Positions 1 through 11,971 of a stretch of 64,000 nt of DNA are shown here, one piece after another; position 1 is the stretch's first letter; the number at the start of each line of letters is the position of its first letter. The notes under the pieces were generated by a model. That model saw only the letters and a list, made by a program, of their open reading frames with translations. It was not told the origin of the DNA and searched no databases. The DNA is from Malus domestica (Eukaryota > Streptophyta > Magnoliopsida > Rosales > Rosaceae). The stretch covers positions 28,325,501 to 28,389,500 of the forward strand of contig NC_091661.1 in NCBI RefSeq assembly GCF_042453785.1, given 5' to 3'. Position numbers and translations under genes: made by a program.

Positions 1-211
1 AATGCACAAGTTTTTCAAACTCCATTATTACTTATAAGGAAGTTCTTTTGATTTGCCCCATCAGATAACATTTAGAAACATTGAAAATTGAAGGAAAATT
101 AATACGACAGCAAACTCACATGAATGGATATCGAAAAACTGATAGGGCAACATAAACAAATTTATTTTTCCTTGAGGAAATTGCCCTTTTGATCTGTTAT
201 TTCATGGACAG

Positions 212-3200
212 TTAAGGCACTAAACCAAGCAAGGCTAGAAGCAAATGTGAGAGTGTATGGGGCAGGGGACATTTACAAGAAAACGTGGCCAAGTCCATAT
301 GCAATTGGTAGTGGCGTGTTACTGGTTCTATCATTTCTCAAGTACGCATATCGGCCATTAGGGTGGTTGGCCCTTGGAGCCGTGGCCGTTGGCATTTTCC
401 CCGTTGCTTTGAAATGTTTTGCGTCTATTCGGAATTTCAGGTTTCATGACATCAACATTCTTGTTATCATTGCCGGTGAGTCAATACTTGGTCTTAATCA
501 TTGCGTTAGTTATATGAAATTATCATATAAACATTGAAGTACATTGTACACATGACTGTCAGTCAATCATCTATCACGAGAATAATACTTAATGTGATAC
601 AATCATCTTTCCCACTTTAAAGTTGCTCGTCAAATTATATTTTCTACACTCCATAATTTTGGTACCACTTATCTACTCATATTTCTTTGTCAGCTACTTT
701 ATAAAAATGATTACAAAAATTAGCTCTAAAAAATTATAAGTAAAATGTCGTATTAAATAAATCTAGGCCGTCTTGTTCTTATTGCAAATTGGATTTATCC
801 TTTTGTTTTGTTTTTCTCCGTTGCAAGGATGTTTAAGAAAAAGACTTTGCCGGCCTTCATACCGAATAACCTTAACGGTTGATCCTTTTGTTTTGTTTTT
901 TCTCTGAAAAAAATTGCAACACATCACGTTTCCTTAGAAAGTTTGAATAGATACAGGTTGGTTTTTGTGTAGAAGTTCAAAAGCTACCGTTAGACATACT
1001 TTATGACTTTTTACGATACACAGAAATGACCCAACGTCTTTGGCTTCTTGCAAGTTTGAGTGGGTATGTATGGGTGCGTTAGATTAAAAGTTTGGATTGC
1101 TATTAGGTGAATTTGAACCACATTATTGGTAGTTTATTATGGGGTTAAGTCTACACTCTTCTTTAATGTGGATAATATAAGTTGTTAATAAAAAAAAAGG
1201 GTATTCTGCATCGGTTTCCCTCAAATGATATACTTTTGGGAGAAATGCAATGGCTAGATTGTTTTGACACTTGAAAAACTTAGAGTTCATTTAGTATCTT
1301 ATTTGAGAACCTTTTTTTTTTTTTTAAACTCATGTTTTGATTTAAAATTTTTAAATCAAAAACCATTTTTGGTGTACAACTTCTCAAACTATCAAAAACA
1401 AAAAGTTCGAACACCTTTGTATATATTTTGAAGTTGTGGTTTTGAGAATTGGGATCCACACCACACTAAACACCAAACAACAATTTAACATTGGGATTCA
1501 AAACTTGTTTTTAAGTTAAAAATTCGATCCAAATCTGCCTTAAAATCTTTAGTTTTTTTTTTCAAAGTTCATAACTCTACCCATTCGAGGCTTTTTCGAG
1601 TAATGCTGGAGGGGTTCCTATTTCCGAGCATTACTCGAATCCTCTTATAGCATATTCTGCATTTTTGTACTTTCACATCTCTTCTTAGATTTAAAAACTT
1701 TTCTATTTAGATTAGGTTTTATAAATTTTTAGTACACCATAAAGTCTAATTCCATTGGCCCTAGCTCATTATTGGCCGGCTTCCCAATTTTTGGTGGAGG
1801 GTGCTATTGGGTCATCATTTCGTGAACCGTATGTCGATTATAGTCTCAATGGATTCTATTAACGCAACATCTCTCTTGTCATGTTTTATGGTTGCCATGT
1901 AATATAAAATAAATGGTTCTTCAATTTAATTGAGAGAGACATTGAAATAAATAAATAAATAAATATAGCACTTAAGTGAAAGAACCAAAAACTACAAATT
2001 AAAAAAAAAAATCTACTGAATTACGAGTTCAGTTGGAGTTGGAAATGTATTTTCAGAACTCTATTGCAATACTGCACACATGATACAGAAGTTACTTATT
2101 TGCGCATGTTTGTATATTTATGTAAATCCATTTAGTGTAACTTTTGACAGTAATTGGGACAATTGCTTTGAAGGACTATACAGAAGCTGCCTCGATTGTC
2201 TTTCTGTTCACCATTGCAGAGTGGCTCCAGTCTTCTGCAGGTTACAGGGTTAGCATAAAACACTCATCCTTCTTTTTTATGAAAAATTTAAGAACTAATC
2301 TCATTGAATTAAACAAAATACAAGTAATGATAAGTGGCCGAAAAACATAGCAGTTGATTTTGGAACAACAAATTTTGCTGAAGACAGTTTTGTACATAAT
2401 TTTGTGATAAACCACATACTAATCAATGCTTTAAAAGACGAAGGTGAAGCCCCTCCTAAGCGAAAGCCTTGAGATTGAGGCGACTCATGGGACCTATAAT
2501 TATTAATATATAGTCTAGTTGGAAGGTATGTCATATGGTCTTGTTGAACTTGAACTTAGAGGGTATGTCATGAAGTCTAGATGAACTTGAACTTTGGCAT
2601 TTTTTTCTTAAAAAAAAAAGAAAAATAAAAAAAAAGCCCAATCGAACGCTGCAGCCGCCTAGGCATGCCTCGATCACATCTAGGTGAGTTTAAGCCTATT
2701 CCCGCTGGGCAGAGGCATTTTCATCACCGCCCTGTCTCCAAAGCTGCCTAGGTGCGCCTCAAGGCTCGTTTTTCAATACACTGATACTAATACTAAAATG
2801 TTGTTTAAGGGATTAATGAATGACTTGCTAATGTATATCATAAACAGTCAGACACGTAGAATAACATGCTTTTGTTGAGAGTTGTCCCACATCGTTGAGG
2901 GACAAGATTTGCTATGTGCTTATATGATCTTGGGCTACTCCTCATATTGCCAATTGGTTTTATGGTTGAACCCCAATTTCATCATGGTATTAGAGCAAGG
3001 TTGTCCACGTGTGAAGCCCAACGGCCACGCGCGCTCCACATCACCCAGTTGTTGTCCACGTGTAGGCTTAAAAATCCGCCACACGTGCGGGGGCGTGTTG
3101 AGAGTTGTCCCACATCGGTGAGGGACAAGGTTTGCTATGTGCTTATGATCTTGGGCTACTCCCCATATTGCCAATTGGTTTTATGATGGAACCTCAATTT

Positions 3201-6200
3201 CATCAGCTTTTATCTACTCAGGCAAAAGCAGTGATGTCGTCGTTGATGAGCATGGCGCCCCAAAAAGCAGTCTTAGCAGAGAGTGGAGAAGTTGTGGATG
3301 TTGATGAGGTTAAGTTGAACACAATTCTTGCTGTTAAGGCTGGCGAAACTATACCGATTGATGGAATAGTTGTTGAAGGAAAAGCTGAAGTGGATGAGAA
3401 AACACTAACTGGAGAATCCTTTCCAGTTGCCAAAGAAAAGGACTCCACTGTTTGGGCAGGCACTATCAATCTTAATGGTAACATAAATGTCGTTCCCGTC
3501 ATTCTTTGATTTTGAATAAAGAGTTATGTTTTCATTTCTGACAAAATTTGGTTTCAATTGTGAAGGTTATATTAGCGTGAAAACTACATCATTGGCTGAA
3601 GATTGTGCGGTCGCCAAAATGGCAAAACTTGTCGAAGAGGCTCAAAACAGCAAAACCAGAACTCAAAGATTCATTGACAAATGTGCAATGTTCTATACCC
3701 CAGGTTAGTCTACTTTCCCCATACATTTCATATGTTTCACTATTCTTTACTACCAAGGAGAATGCAGACGGTTGGATTTGTTTTGTGGTGCTGTTTTGCA
3801 GCGGTCCTGGTCATTTCTGTTTCTATCGCGGTGATTCCAGCTGCATTACATGTTCACAATTGGAGCAAGTGGTTTCACTTAGCTTTGGTTGTTTTAGTGA
3901 GCGGTTGTCCGTGCGCTCTCATCCTCTCTACACCCGTTGTGACTTTCTGCACGCTCACAAAAGCGGCAACATCTGGACTTCTGATCAAAGGAGGTGACTA
4001 CATTGAGATTCTTGCTAAAGTCAAGATCATGGCTTTTGACAAAACTGGTACAATAACAAGGGGTGAATTTGTGGTGATGGATTTTCAATCTCTTCGTGAT
4101 GACATTAGCTTGAACACATTGCTTTACTGGTATAGACTGCAACTCCTCTATTCAGCAACAAGTTGAATGAAACACACAAAAATTTTGATGGAAAGAAAAA
4201 ATTTACTTCATGAAATTCAGAAAGAGGCTTTTAGTTTAAAGACGAATTTAAGGCTGTTTTAATGCTGCATTATTCTCCCAAAGTGTTTCCTATTATTTCT
4301 TTATTAATCTTCATGAAGGGTTTCAAGCATTGAGAGGAAGTCAAGTCATCCAATGGCAGATGCGCTGGTTGACTATGGAAGATCGTTTTCGGTTAAGCCT
4401 AACCCTGAAAGTGTGGAGGAGTTTCAAAATTTTCCCGGGGAAGGTATCCATGGGAGAATTGATGGACAAGATATCCACATTGGAAACAGAAAAATAGCTT
4501 TGAGAGCTGCTTGTGAAATAGGTAAATGCCATCGACTCCTGTATCTTCGAAGCTATTTCGAATGATTCCAAAGATTATGATTCATTTTCTTTTTGTTTAT
4601 GGTCTTTTTGGATCTCTCATCATTAAATCTTTCTGAAATTTCAGTTCCAACAATTGAAGGTTCGAAAGGTGGGAAGACGATTGGATACATATACTCTGGG
4701 GGAGCCCCTGCTGGAGTCTTTACAATATCTGATGCTTGTCGATCTGGGGCTGCAGAGGCTCTCAAGGAGCTAAAGAAGTTAGGCATTAAAACAGCTATGC
4801 TCACAGGAGATAGTAATGCTGCCGCATTGCATACAAATGAGCAGGTGTGTTATTCTTAATATCTTAGCCTCATATCGCTATGCTTAAATCTGCACGCGCA
4901 GCGCACACCATGCGCTCCACTCTGCACTCACTTTTATTGATTCAATGTATGATCTTCCCTGGCATACATGGCTGTAGAACTGCATATATATTTTCTTTGC
5001 AGATTAAGAAAGAAAAAAAGAACAAATAAGAGTAGAAAATTTATCTGACTTGCAGCTTAAGCAAGCTCTCGAGGTAGTCCAGGCAGAACTTCTACCTGAA
5101 GACAAGGCAAGAATCATTAAAGAATTTAAAATGGAAGGAAACACAGCAATGGTTGGAGACGGGATCAATGATGCCGCTGCTTTAGCTACAGCCGATGTTG
5201 GTATCTCAATGGGCATTTCAGGATCAGCCCTTGCTCAAGAAACTGGGAATATAATTTTACTGTCAAATGACATTAGGAAACTACCGAAAGCAGTCCAACT
5301 TGCGAGAAGAGCTAAAAGAAAAGTGATTGAGAATGTGGCTTTGTCCATCACTACTAAGGCGAGTATCCTTGCACTGGGATTTGCAGGGCATCCGCTTGTT
5401 TGGGCTGCAGTTCTTGCTGATGTCGGGACATGCATGCTTGTGATATTCAACAGCATGCTACTCTTACAAGGAACCAACAAGCATGGAGGGAAAACTTCTG
5501 CACCACATGGCCATAAACATGGAAGCCATGGACATAGCCATTCTCACAAAAGCCAACATTGTTGCTCGGACAGCAAACCCGTAAAAGCCTGTAAACCTCA
5601 AAAGTGTTCCTCGCAGAAATGCGGATCAGAGTGCCATCCTAGTCCCTTAAATTCAAGCTTTCCCTGTAAGCTTAAGTGCAGTGATGACTTACACGAGGCA
5701 CGACACTGTGATGAAACAAGCTGCATCAAAGTCAGTCATGATCTCGAGTCACAGAATAAACACAATCATGGTTGTTTGAGTCATCATAATTTGAGCTCAT
5801 GCGCAGAAGGTGATAAACTTCACGAGGCAAAACACTGCAATCATTCTGCTTCTTCTTTGGTGGAAATTCAAAAGTTGACAAGTAAAGGTCATTGCCACAC
5901 GACCCACTGCGGCAAAGAGCACAGCAGAAATGAAGGTGATGGAGTCCATGAGGAAAAACACTGCAATTATTCTGCTTTTGCTTTGCACGAAAGCGAAAAG
6001 TTGACAAGTAGTGTTCATTGCCACTCAAGCCACTGTGGAAAGGAGCATGTTAGAAAGGAAGGTGATGCAATCCATGAGCCAAAACACTGCAACCATTCTA
6101 CTTTTTCCTTGGAGGAAAGCAGAAAGTTGACAAGTACTGGTCATTGCCACTCAACTCAATGTGGCGAAGATCATATTCACAATGAATCGTTAGGAGAAAC

Positions 6201-6507
6201 GTTTGCCACAAGATGTGATCATCAGCACCACCATAATCAAGATAAACAATCAGCCCCTCATCATACGACGACTGATGTTGTAGCGGGTTGCAACCACACA
6301 GAATCGGCTGCAACGAATTCTTGCATTGGCTCCCGGACAGCGGAAAAGGAAGCATGTTGCTCGGAATTAGTAGCAATTCATGCTTGTGTGTTGGAGAAAA
6401 GAGAAGTCGGTGGGTGCTGCAAAAGCTACATGAAGGAATGCTGTGGTGGTCATGGGCATATTGGTTCTAGCTTTCAGGGTTGTTTTTCAGAAATCACAAT
6501 TGAATAG
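212..6507 (+). CDS. HMA2/4: P1B-type heavy-metal (Zn/Cd) transporting ATPase, HMA2/HMA4 type, 5' end outside window
   Basis: Eight exons are in the window: 212-475, 2151-2248, 3222-3477, 3566-3703, 3802-4129, 4319-4521, 4645-4844 and 5056-6507 (stop 6505-6507). They join in frame to about 978 codons. The N-terminal metal-binding exon or exons must lie upstream. P-type ATPase signatures appear in order: TGES (3408), the metal-site CPC in a membrane segment (3907-3915), DKTGT with the phosphorylated Asp (4038), the P1B HP motif (4347) and GDGIND (5155). The family pumps Zn2+ or Cd2+ across the plasma membrane, typically for xylem loading. The last exon adds a long cytosolic tail rich in His and Cys, with CC pairs and three tandem repeats. 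Intron 2 holds a TRIM retrotransposon. The long His/Cys tail favours HMA2/HMA4 over the shorter vacuolar HMA3. Confidence 0.93.
476..2150 (+). other. Long AT-rich intron of the heavy-metal ATPase gene
   Basis: This 1.7-kb intron lies between the exon ending at the donor at 476 and the exon starting at 2151. It is AT-rich with homopolymer runs and a short (AAAT)n tract near 1950. I see no exon or recognisable element in it. The 1200-1600 stretch has a self-similar, MITE-like look but no convincing termini. Confidence 0.6.
2420..2795. repeat. Degenerate repeat remnant with CCTAGGC-type motifs in an ATPase intron
   Basis: This is a GC-richer patch in an otherwise AT-rich intron. It carries repeated gcctaggc/gaggcg motifs on both strands, a style common in plant repetitive DNA. 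A related patch lies at 17205-17680. The borders are not clear and the class cannot be assigned. Confidence 0.4.
2873..3205 (+). mobile_element. Complete TRIM (miniature LTR retrotransposon) with 5-bp target duplication
   Basis: Two direct LTRs, 2873-2984 and 3096-3205, both begin tgttgagagttgtcccacat and end in ..tcatca. Between them is a 111-bp interior. It starts at the LTR edge with tggtattagagc, close to the initiator-tRNA-Met primer-binding site of plant LTR elements. It ends in a purine-rich gtgcgggggcg tract just before LTR2. The whole 333-bp element is flanked by gcttt at 2868-2872 and 3206-3210. It encodes nothing and sits in an intron of the heavy-metal ATPase, ending 11 bp before the AG acceptor of the exon that starts at 3222. 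Confidence 0.93.
5806..6183 (+). repeat. Three tandem 126-bp units encoding 42-residue His/Cys-rich repeats
   Basis: Inside the last exon of the heavy-metal ATPase, units start at 5806, 5932 and 6058 with an exact 126-bp period, so the frame is kept. Each unit encodes a GD.(V/L)HE.KHCN(H/Y)S core followed by HCH..(H/Q)CG. A degenerate half unit (LHEARHC) lies near 5690. The repeats presumably bind Zn2+ or Cd2+ in the regulatory tail. This role is inferred from composition and from the known metal-binding tails of HMA2/HMA4. Confidence 0.85.
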
Positions 6508-7137
6508 ATGTAACTGGCTGAAAATAAGTATACATATTATATACGTGCTTTATATATATTTATGAAATTAAGAATTTAGGAACTTTTCCGTTAAATGACA
6601 ATGGCATGAGAAGAAAGCATAAGCATTCAATGAGTTGAAATTTTTTATATTGTAGCTACATGTACACCAGATGTTTTGCCGCAACGATATGGCAGAAGCT
6701 GTGTCACGAGGATCCGCTGTTGTTAAACGATCTTGTAGGTGATGGGATTTTGAGGGATTGTAATGGAGGAATAGCTCCTGATATCACCTGTCTTTGCGAC
6801 GAAATGAAGTTGGGGGAGGAGGTACAGTGAACAGCCGCTGTTGTGAACATTGAGTTCTGAAGAACTAGTCAACTAAACAGCAACACAAGGAATGAAATTG
6901 AGGGAGCTGAAGTGCTCATCTTGTAGGAAACAATGTCAAGCGTAGCCGCCCTAACAGCCGTGGGGATTTTGCGCTGGCGTTGCCCGGGCAATGTTGGAGT
7001 AACATGTTTTCTTACACATCAACATGGATTTTGTAGCGTATACTGAATAATCAATAAAGCCATTTGATTTCAAGAAACTTGCATTTGAATTTTGACATGG
7101 ATAAAAAAGAATTAATGGTACAGATCACTTACGTAAA
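6508..7137. other. Convergent intergenic region between the ATPase and the photolyase-hydrolase genes
   Basis: These 630 bp separate the stop codons of two convergent genes, so both 3' UTRs and polyadenylation sites must lie here. There is an AT-rich stretch with taatgaaa/aataag-like signals at 6525-6600. The moderately GC-rich 6660-7010 part has no coherent frame and could be a long 3' UTR. I find no gene. Confidence 0.55.
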
Positions 7138-10100
7138 CTACTTGAAGCTAACAGCCGGAAGTTTACTGCTCAGGTTCACTATCCATTCACGAATAATTGA
7201 ATTCACTTCACCGGGCACTTCGTCGTGCGGGCAATGACCTAATTTCAAGAACAATGAAAGGAATAAACTTGTATGAAACTTTTGAGCATAAACACAGCAT
7301 ACAACAATGGAAATATTTTACACACCGGCATCCAACTCCTTGACGATGAACCCAGCACAATGCTCTTTAAGCATAGCCACTGTTGACTTGGAGTCCGATA
7401 TTGGATCTCTCATTCCCTAACCGAGACAGACAGACAAAACAGTAGGATTAAGGGGTTTTAAACAAAATCAAAAGAGAAGAGAGATTTCTCTCTGCTTGTT
7501 AAGACTTAATAATTTACCTGTATAATCATAACTTTGTCCTTGAATTCATCCAAGAGATAATTAAGAGGGATTGAGAGATTGAAGCTAAAAACGCTTTCAA
7601 GGACCACTGCCACCCCGGGATCGTATGACTTTCAAGTTACGTTAAGGAGACTTTTGACTAGTTACATGTTTTTTAATTTGTATAAGAAAAATCAACTGTG
7701 ATTGCTAGTTCCTAGAGAAAAATAAAATTACTTCACATGGAAGAGGATACTGCTCTTAGCATTTCATCAATAAGCCAACTGTCAACTCGCTCTGTTTTCT
7801 GCAGAGAAAAGGTAGTAAAACACACAAACGAAAACTACGAAAGTGAAACATATTCGAAAAAAAGACAGTACAGATACTTACAGATGGGTAGCAATTCTTC
7901 ACTATGTCCTTGAGTGTCAACCTTAAGTAGAACAAAAGGAATTTAGCACCTAGCCATGAAGCACCCGAAGTTCTTCTCTCCTGAAACAGAAAACTATATT
8001 ATGAGACTGTCAAAATCGTACGAAAGAAGGGGATCTTGCACGTTTTTAATCAAGCTTACTTTGGCGAACAACACAGAGGAATATCCTGGAATAACATTCC
8101 CACCACTGTTGATAAGAACCACAGATTTGACCAAAGCAGGCCAAAGACGAGCGACAATTGCAATAATATAACCTGGAGACAGAAAATCGTAACAAATAAC
8201 AATAGATACACAACGGATATGCACACTGGAGAATAAAAGCTAAAAATTAAGGCAGATAAGCCACCAGAACTTTTTAGGTAAGTTGTAAGACATTGTTTAG
8301 GTAAGTTGATCATCTCGTTTCTAGTTTAAATCGTACCACCAATTGAGTTCCCAACCAGATGTGCTGGTTCACCCACAACTTCAATAATGAAATCTCTAAG
8401 CATTTCAGCCCACACGAGTTCAGTGTATTCAATATTTGGCTTTTCCGATTTGCCAAATCCTAATAGCGTGATGGCCCATACTCTGTTTCCACCTTCAGCA
8501 ATGGCGCGTATGTTGTCACGGTAATGCTCCAAGAAGGCTCCAAAACCATGAACCAGAAGAGTAGCAGGACCTTCTTCACCCACAACTGTATACTGACAAA
8601 AGGATAGTAGTATCGTAGTGAAAGAGTAGGTACCCCAATCTACAACATAAAGCTAGCCAAGTATTTATCTAGATTACAAGGCACAGAATATCTTTGAAAT
8701 AGAAAAGATCAGTTTCGAACAAAATACCTGAATTAGATAGCCTTTCCATCTCCAGATACGAATACGAAATCTTCTGTCATCACTTAACTGACTTTTTAGA
8801 GCGACAAGCAAATACCACTGTCACAAAACATAACTCAGTTGCTTACAAATATGTTATGCAATAAATAATGTTTTTTTGCAAAGAAAGCAACTTAGGTAAG
8901 TCTCCGAAAAGCCACTTCAATCAAAACATAAATACAATTTTCGCATAACTGGTACAGCACCTCCATTGAGCACACCGAATCAACAGTTGCGGCAATTGTA
9001 GAGGATGAATATCCAAAAGGAGACAGAAATCCAGAATCTCGTTCTTTCTTATACTTGAGAGCTTCAAAATATACTCTTCTTCTGGATAGGATGCCAAGAA
9101 AAAGGGCAGGACCAAAGAGTGTAGTAAATGAAGCTCCATCCCGACTTTCAGCACAGGGCATCTGTTCATGTATTCTGCAACAAGAATATCCCAAAAGAAC
9201 CTTTTAGTTAATGCAGGAATGAAGTGGAAAGGAATATCTGATCATTAAGTTTTTTTTACGGTAAAATATGACCACGTACTCCCACCAGTAGTGATCACGT
9301 TCTGTTCCCTCCAAATATCTCAAGTATGCACCCAAAGTTTTCAATGCGTTACTCGTCCCCCCTCCCAGAGAATTTCCCTTTGTAGTGACAAACATAGAAT
9401 TCTCAAGCTTCTTTGATGGGACCTGGACATGTCTAGAACTCGAATTATTTAGATTTCTTTGCCCAGGCTTCAAAAATTCCTTCATCAAAATTGTTTCAGC
9501 GCACATCTCTTTCATTGAATTCCAACTCTCTTCCATTTTGCATGGATTTTCTTTGATAAATTGTTTCAAATCATTAAATGTGGGGATGGGACCTGAATCA
9601 TAGTAAAGCGATTATGGTCACTACTACTTGCAAGATATATCTTCGACAAATTTAGTAACGAAACAAATCAAGTAGAAGTATAAGCGGAAGCATTAACAAT
9701 ATGGGAACTCTTACCCCAATCCACTTCCATGTTTCGACCAGTTAATGTTGCGGGCGACAGTGGCAAAGTTACTGGCAATCTAAGTTTGGTAAATTCATCG
9801 TATGAATCTGGAATACCCTTCAAGCTCTACATAATCAGACACTCATCCAATCAATTGCTCGATAGTAACTAAGTGAATCAAATCACCAACCAGCACCTCA
9901 AAAACAAATAAAAAAACCAATCAAGACAACGACAACTACCTTCACATCATAAAACGGAGTCCGCCACAGCACAAAGTTGGGGGAAGACCGCGTTGCCGTC
10001 AAGGTGTCCCTGACACTATCAGTCATCTTCCTTAAGCCATACTCCACCTCCTCCTCGGCATATACCGTACTAACAAACTGAACCTGTTGCAATCCTCTCC

Positions 10101-10485
10101 AATGATGAGTGGTTCAACTAGTCTCTCATACAATATAGAAACCTACCCACAGCTTGGATACTGATGTGGCGGAATTCCAATCCAATCCCGCATTTTGATG
10201 CATTTCTGCGTGATTATCTTGGAATTCCACGACAATGGCATCCCCGTGGCAGGAAGTTGTTTCTCCTCATACACAATAAGCAAAGCTATTGATGTAACAA
10301 CCTCTTTTACAAGCTGTTGAATCACATATTCGGCATTCCCCAACCGAATCATCAAGTTCGCACCTTTATCCTTCAACGAGCTTCTCAAATCTTGCAAAGC
10401 AATCAAAACCGTTTCTTGCATTTTCTCGGGAAAACCTGCCCATTTTCCCTCCAATGAATCCACCTATAGATATAATCGTACATCA

Positions 10486-10530
<45 letters not shown>

Positions 10531-10805
10531 AGAGTGTCAGTGTGTGACTTACGGGAGATGATGCGATGATCGAAGACATAGATTGGAACCACGGCGGAGT
10601 GGTTGGAAGCGGCGAGGAGGGCGGGGTGGTCGTCGATCCGGAGGTCGTGCTTTAGCCAAACGACGGCTACGCCGGCCGGCTTCTGAGTGCCGTTGACTGA
10701 AATCTGAGCCTTGAAATGGAGACGGCACCGTTTTGGCGAGATGCAGAAGGTGTTTGGGGAGGAGGAAAGCGAAGGGAAGTGCAGGAAAGTGACGAGCGAG
10801 GCCAT
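7138..10805 (-). CDS. Photolyase-like N-terminal domain fused to alpha/beta hydrolase
   Basis: Fourteen exons, read on the minus strand: 10805-10553, 10435-10302, 10083-9940, 9826-9715, 9592-9280, 9174-8961, 8817-8728, 8592-8337, 8172-8060, 7980-7882, 7798-7751, 7628-7518, 7416-7326, 7238-7138. They join in frame to 692 aa. The start at 10805 gives a Ser-rich, transit-like N-terminus. Residues about 46-215 match the photolyase/cryptochrome antenna domain (WLKHDLRIDDHPAL, YVFDHRI). The FAD-binding helical domain is missing. From about 421 on there is an alpha/beta hydrolase: HGFG oxyanion loop (435), nucleophile Ser503 in GNSIGG, and probable acid Asp633 and His661 in GHCPHDE. The same architecture is, as I recall, that of Arabidopsis At4g25290, of similar length. 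Substrate unknown; plastid location is inferred. Confidence 0.93.
10489..10529. repeat. (TG)20 microsatellite in intron 1 of the photolyase-hydrolase gene
   Basis: An uninterrupted TG tract of about 41 bp fills nearly half of the short first intron (10436-10552), close to its 5' splice site on the minus strand. It is likely length-polymorphic and is a useful marker. Confidence 0.95.
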
Positions 10806-11499
10806 GTGGAGTAGAGTGTGCAGTGTGAGAGTTTCATGTCCGTTTAAGGAAAGCAGAGAGGGGAAAAGGCATTCGTTGAGGATAAAGCAGGAGACTTTGA
10901 GGATTTGGCATCTTTGGAATGCAAAGAAAGAATTCAAACTGTTTTTTGTGGAGCAGAAAATTGAATCAAACACCTGAAATTTGTAAATTTGTTATTGTGG
11001 AGGAGAAGAACCCAGTGCTTCAGAGAACTCAATTTTTTCACATTTTGCTGGAGGTCAGCGTTTCGAACTAATAATATAATATTAAGTTACGTAAGGTGAT
11101 TTATACATGGTATATAAACAATGGCAAAGTTAGAATTTTAGTCTAACAAGGGTTCAAAAGTTTCGACCTAAAACATTCTCCTAATCTTATAAAAATTATT
11201 CTACCATGTGGTAAGCAATCAACTATCGTCGCTTGGGTCTGGTATGGTGTTGTCCTCATTTGTCTTCTTCCTTAAACTTAAACCTCAAGCCTTTCTAACT
11301 TCCTTCCTTCCTCTCTCCCTCCATTGATCCCCAATCCAGGGTCCTCCTTAAAGCTCACAAGCAACGGATTACCTTAACTCCATAGAAGTCATCAATCTCA
11401 AATCGAATCCAATAAAAAATTTAAAGTAAAAAGTAAAAACGTTGAATTAGAGCCCTAAGCAGACGAAAAACCTTGAAAATCGTAATGTGAAAAAAATAT
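10806..11499. other. Divergent promoter region between the photolyase-hydrolase gene and LPA2
   Basis: This is the intergenic stretch upstream of two divergent genes. It includes the probable 5' UTR of the minus-strand gene (10806 to about 11000). No conserved motif stands out. Two MITEs at 11500-11794 follow and separate it from the LPA2 start. Confidence 0.5.
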
Positions 11500-11641
11500 T
11501 GAGAGTTTCAACGAAAAATCCGTAGTACTGTTCACTTTAACGAAAAAACCATATTTTTACACTAAAAAATCAAACCTAATACTATTTACTTTACCTTTTG
11601 TTTTATCTTTATCGTTAAAACTCAAAATTTTCAAGTTTTTT
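11500..11641. mobile_element. MITE, family with gttaaaactcaaa/cgttaaa termini, copy 1
   Basis: This AT-rich element of about 145 bp contains aacgaaaaatc and 'tttttacactaaaaaatc' blocks. Its ends are inverted versions of gagttttaacg. Two further copies in this window (34633-34772 and 58796-58950) share the same blocks in the same order. Borders are approximate. Confidence 0.6.
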
Positions 11642-11646
11642 TTCAT

Positions 11647-11794
11647 GGGGTGTGATATCCACACACTCCATTTTACTTCTCACACACCTTTTTAATTTTT
11701 GGCCGTCGGATCGGATGAATTGAAGAAGATTAACGGACATAAATTATCAAGGGGTGTGTGAGAAATAAAATAAAATGTGTGGATAACACACCTC
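11647..11794. mobile_element. Mutator-like MITE, family A copy 1
   Basis: The terminal inverted repeats start ggggtgtgatatccacaca and end with its complement, ggataacacacctc. A tttttttcat sequence flanks both sides, consistent with a 9-10 bp target duplication, though its T run makes this less decisive. The second copy at 17748-17892 is closely related. It lies about 180 bp upstream of the LPA2 start codon, so it may be part of the LPA2 promoter. Confidence 0.8.
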
Positions 11795-11971
11795 TTTTTT
11801 TCATTAGTTTTCCTTAAAAATATTAGAATGGGCTTGAGACCATCGATGTCGTGCACTAAAACCTAATTGTTTGTTGGTCAAGAGTGAACGACGCGTCGTT
11901 TGCTTTGATAGCCAAAACACACAAAAAGGAGCAAAAATAAGCAAATTTTCTTCTAACGAACTAAACTGACA

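Noticed and set aside
10464..10552. Intron 1 of the photolyase-hydrolase gene ending at the TAG before 10463
   Set aside because: That acceptor puts exon 2 out of frame. The acceptor at 10436-10437 restores the frame and the expected domain sequence.
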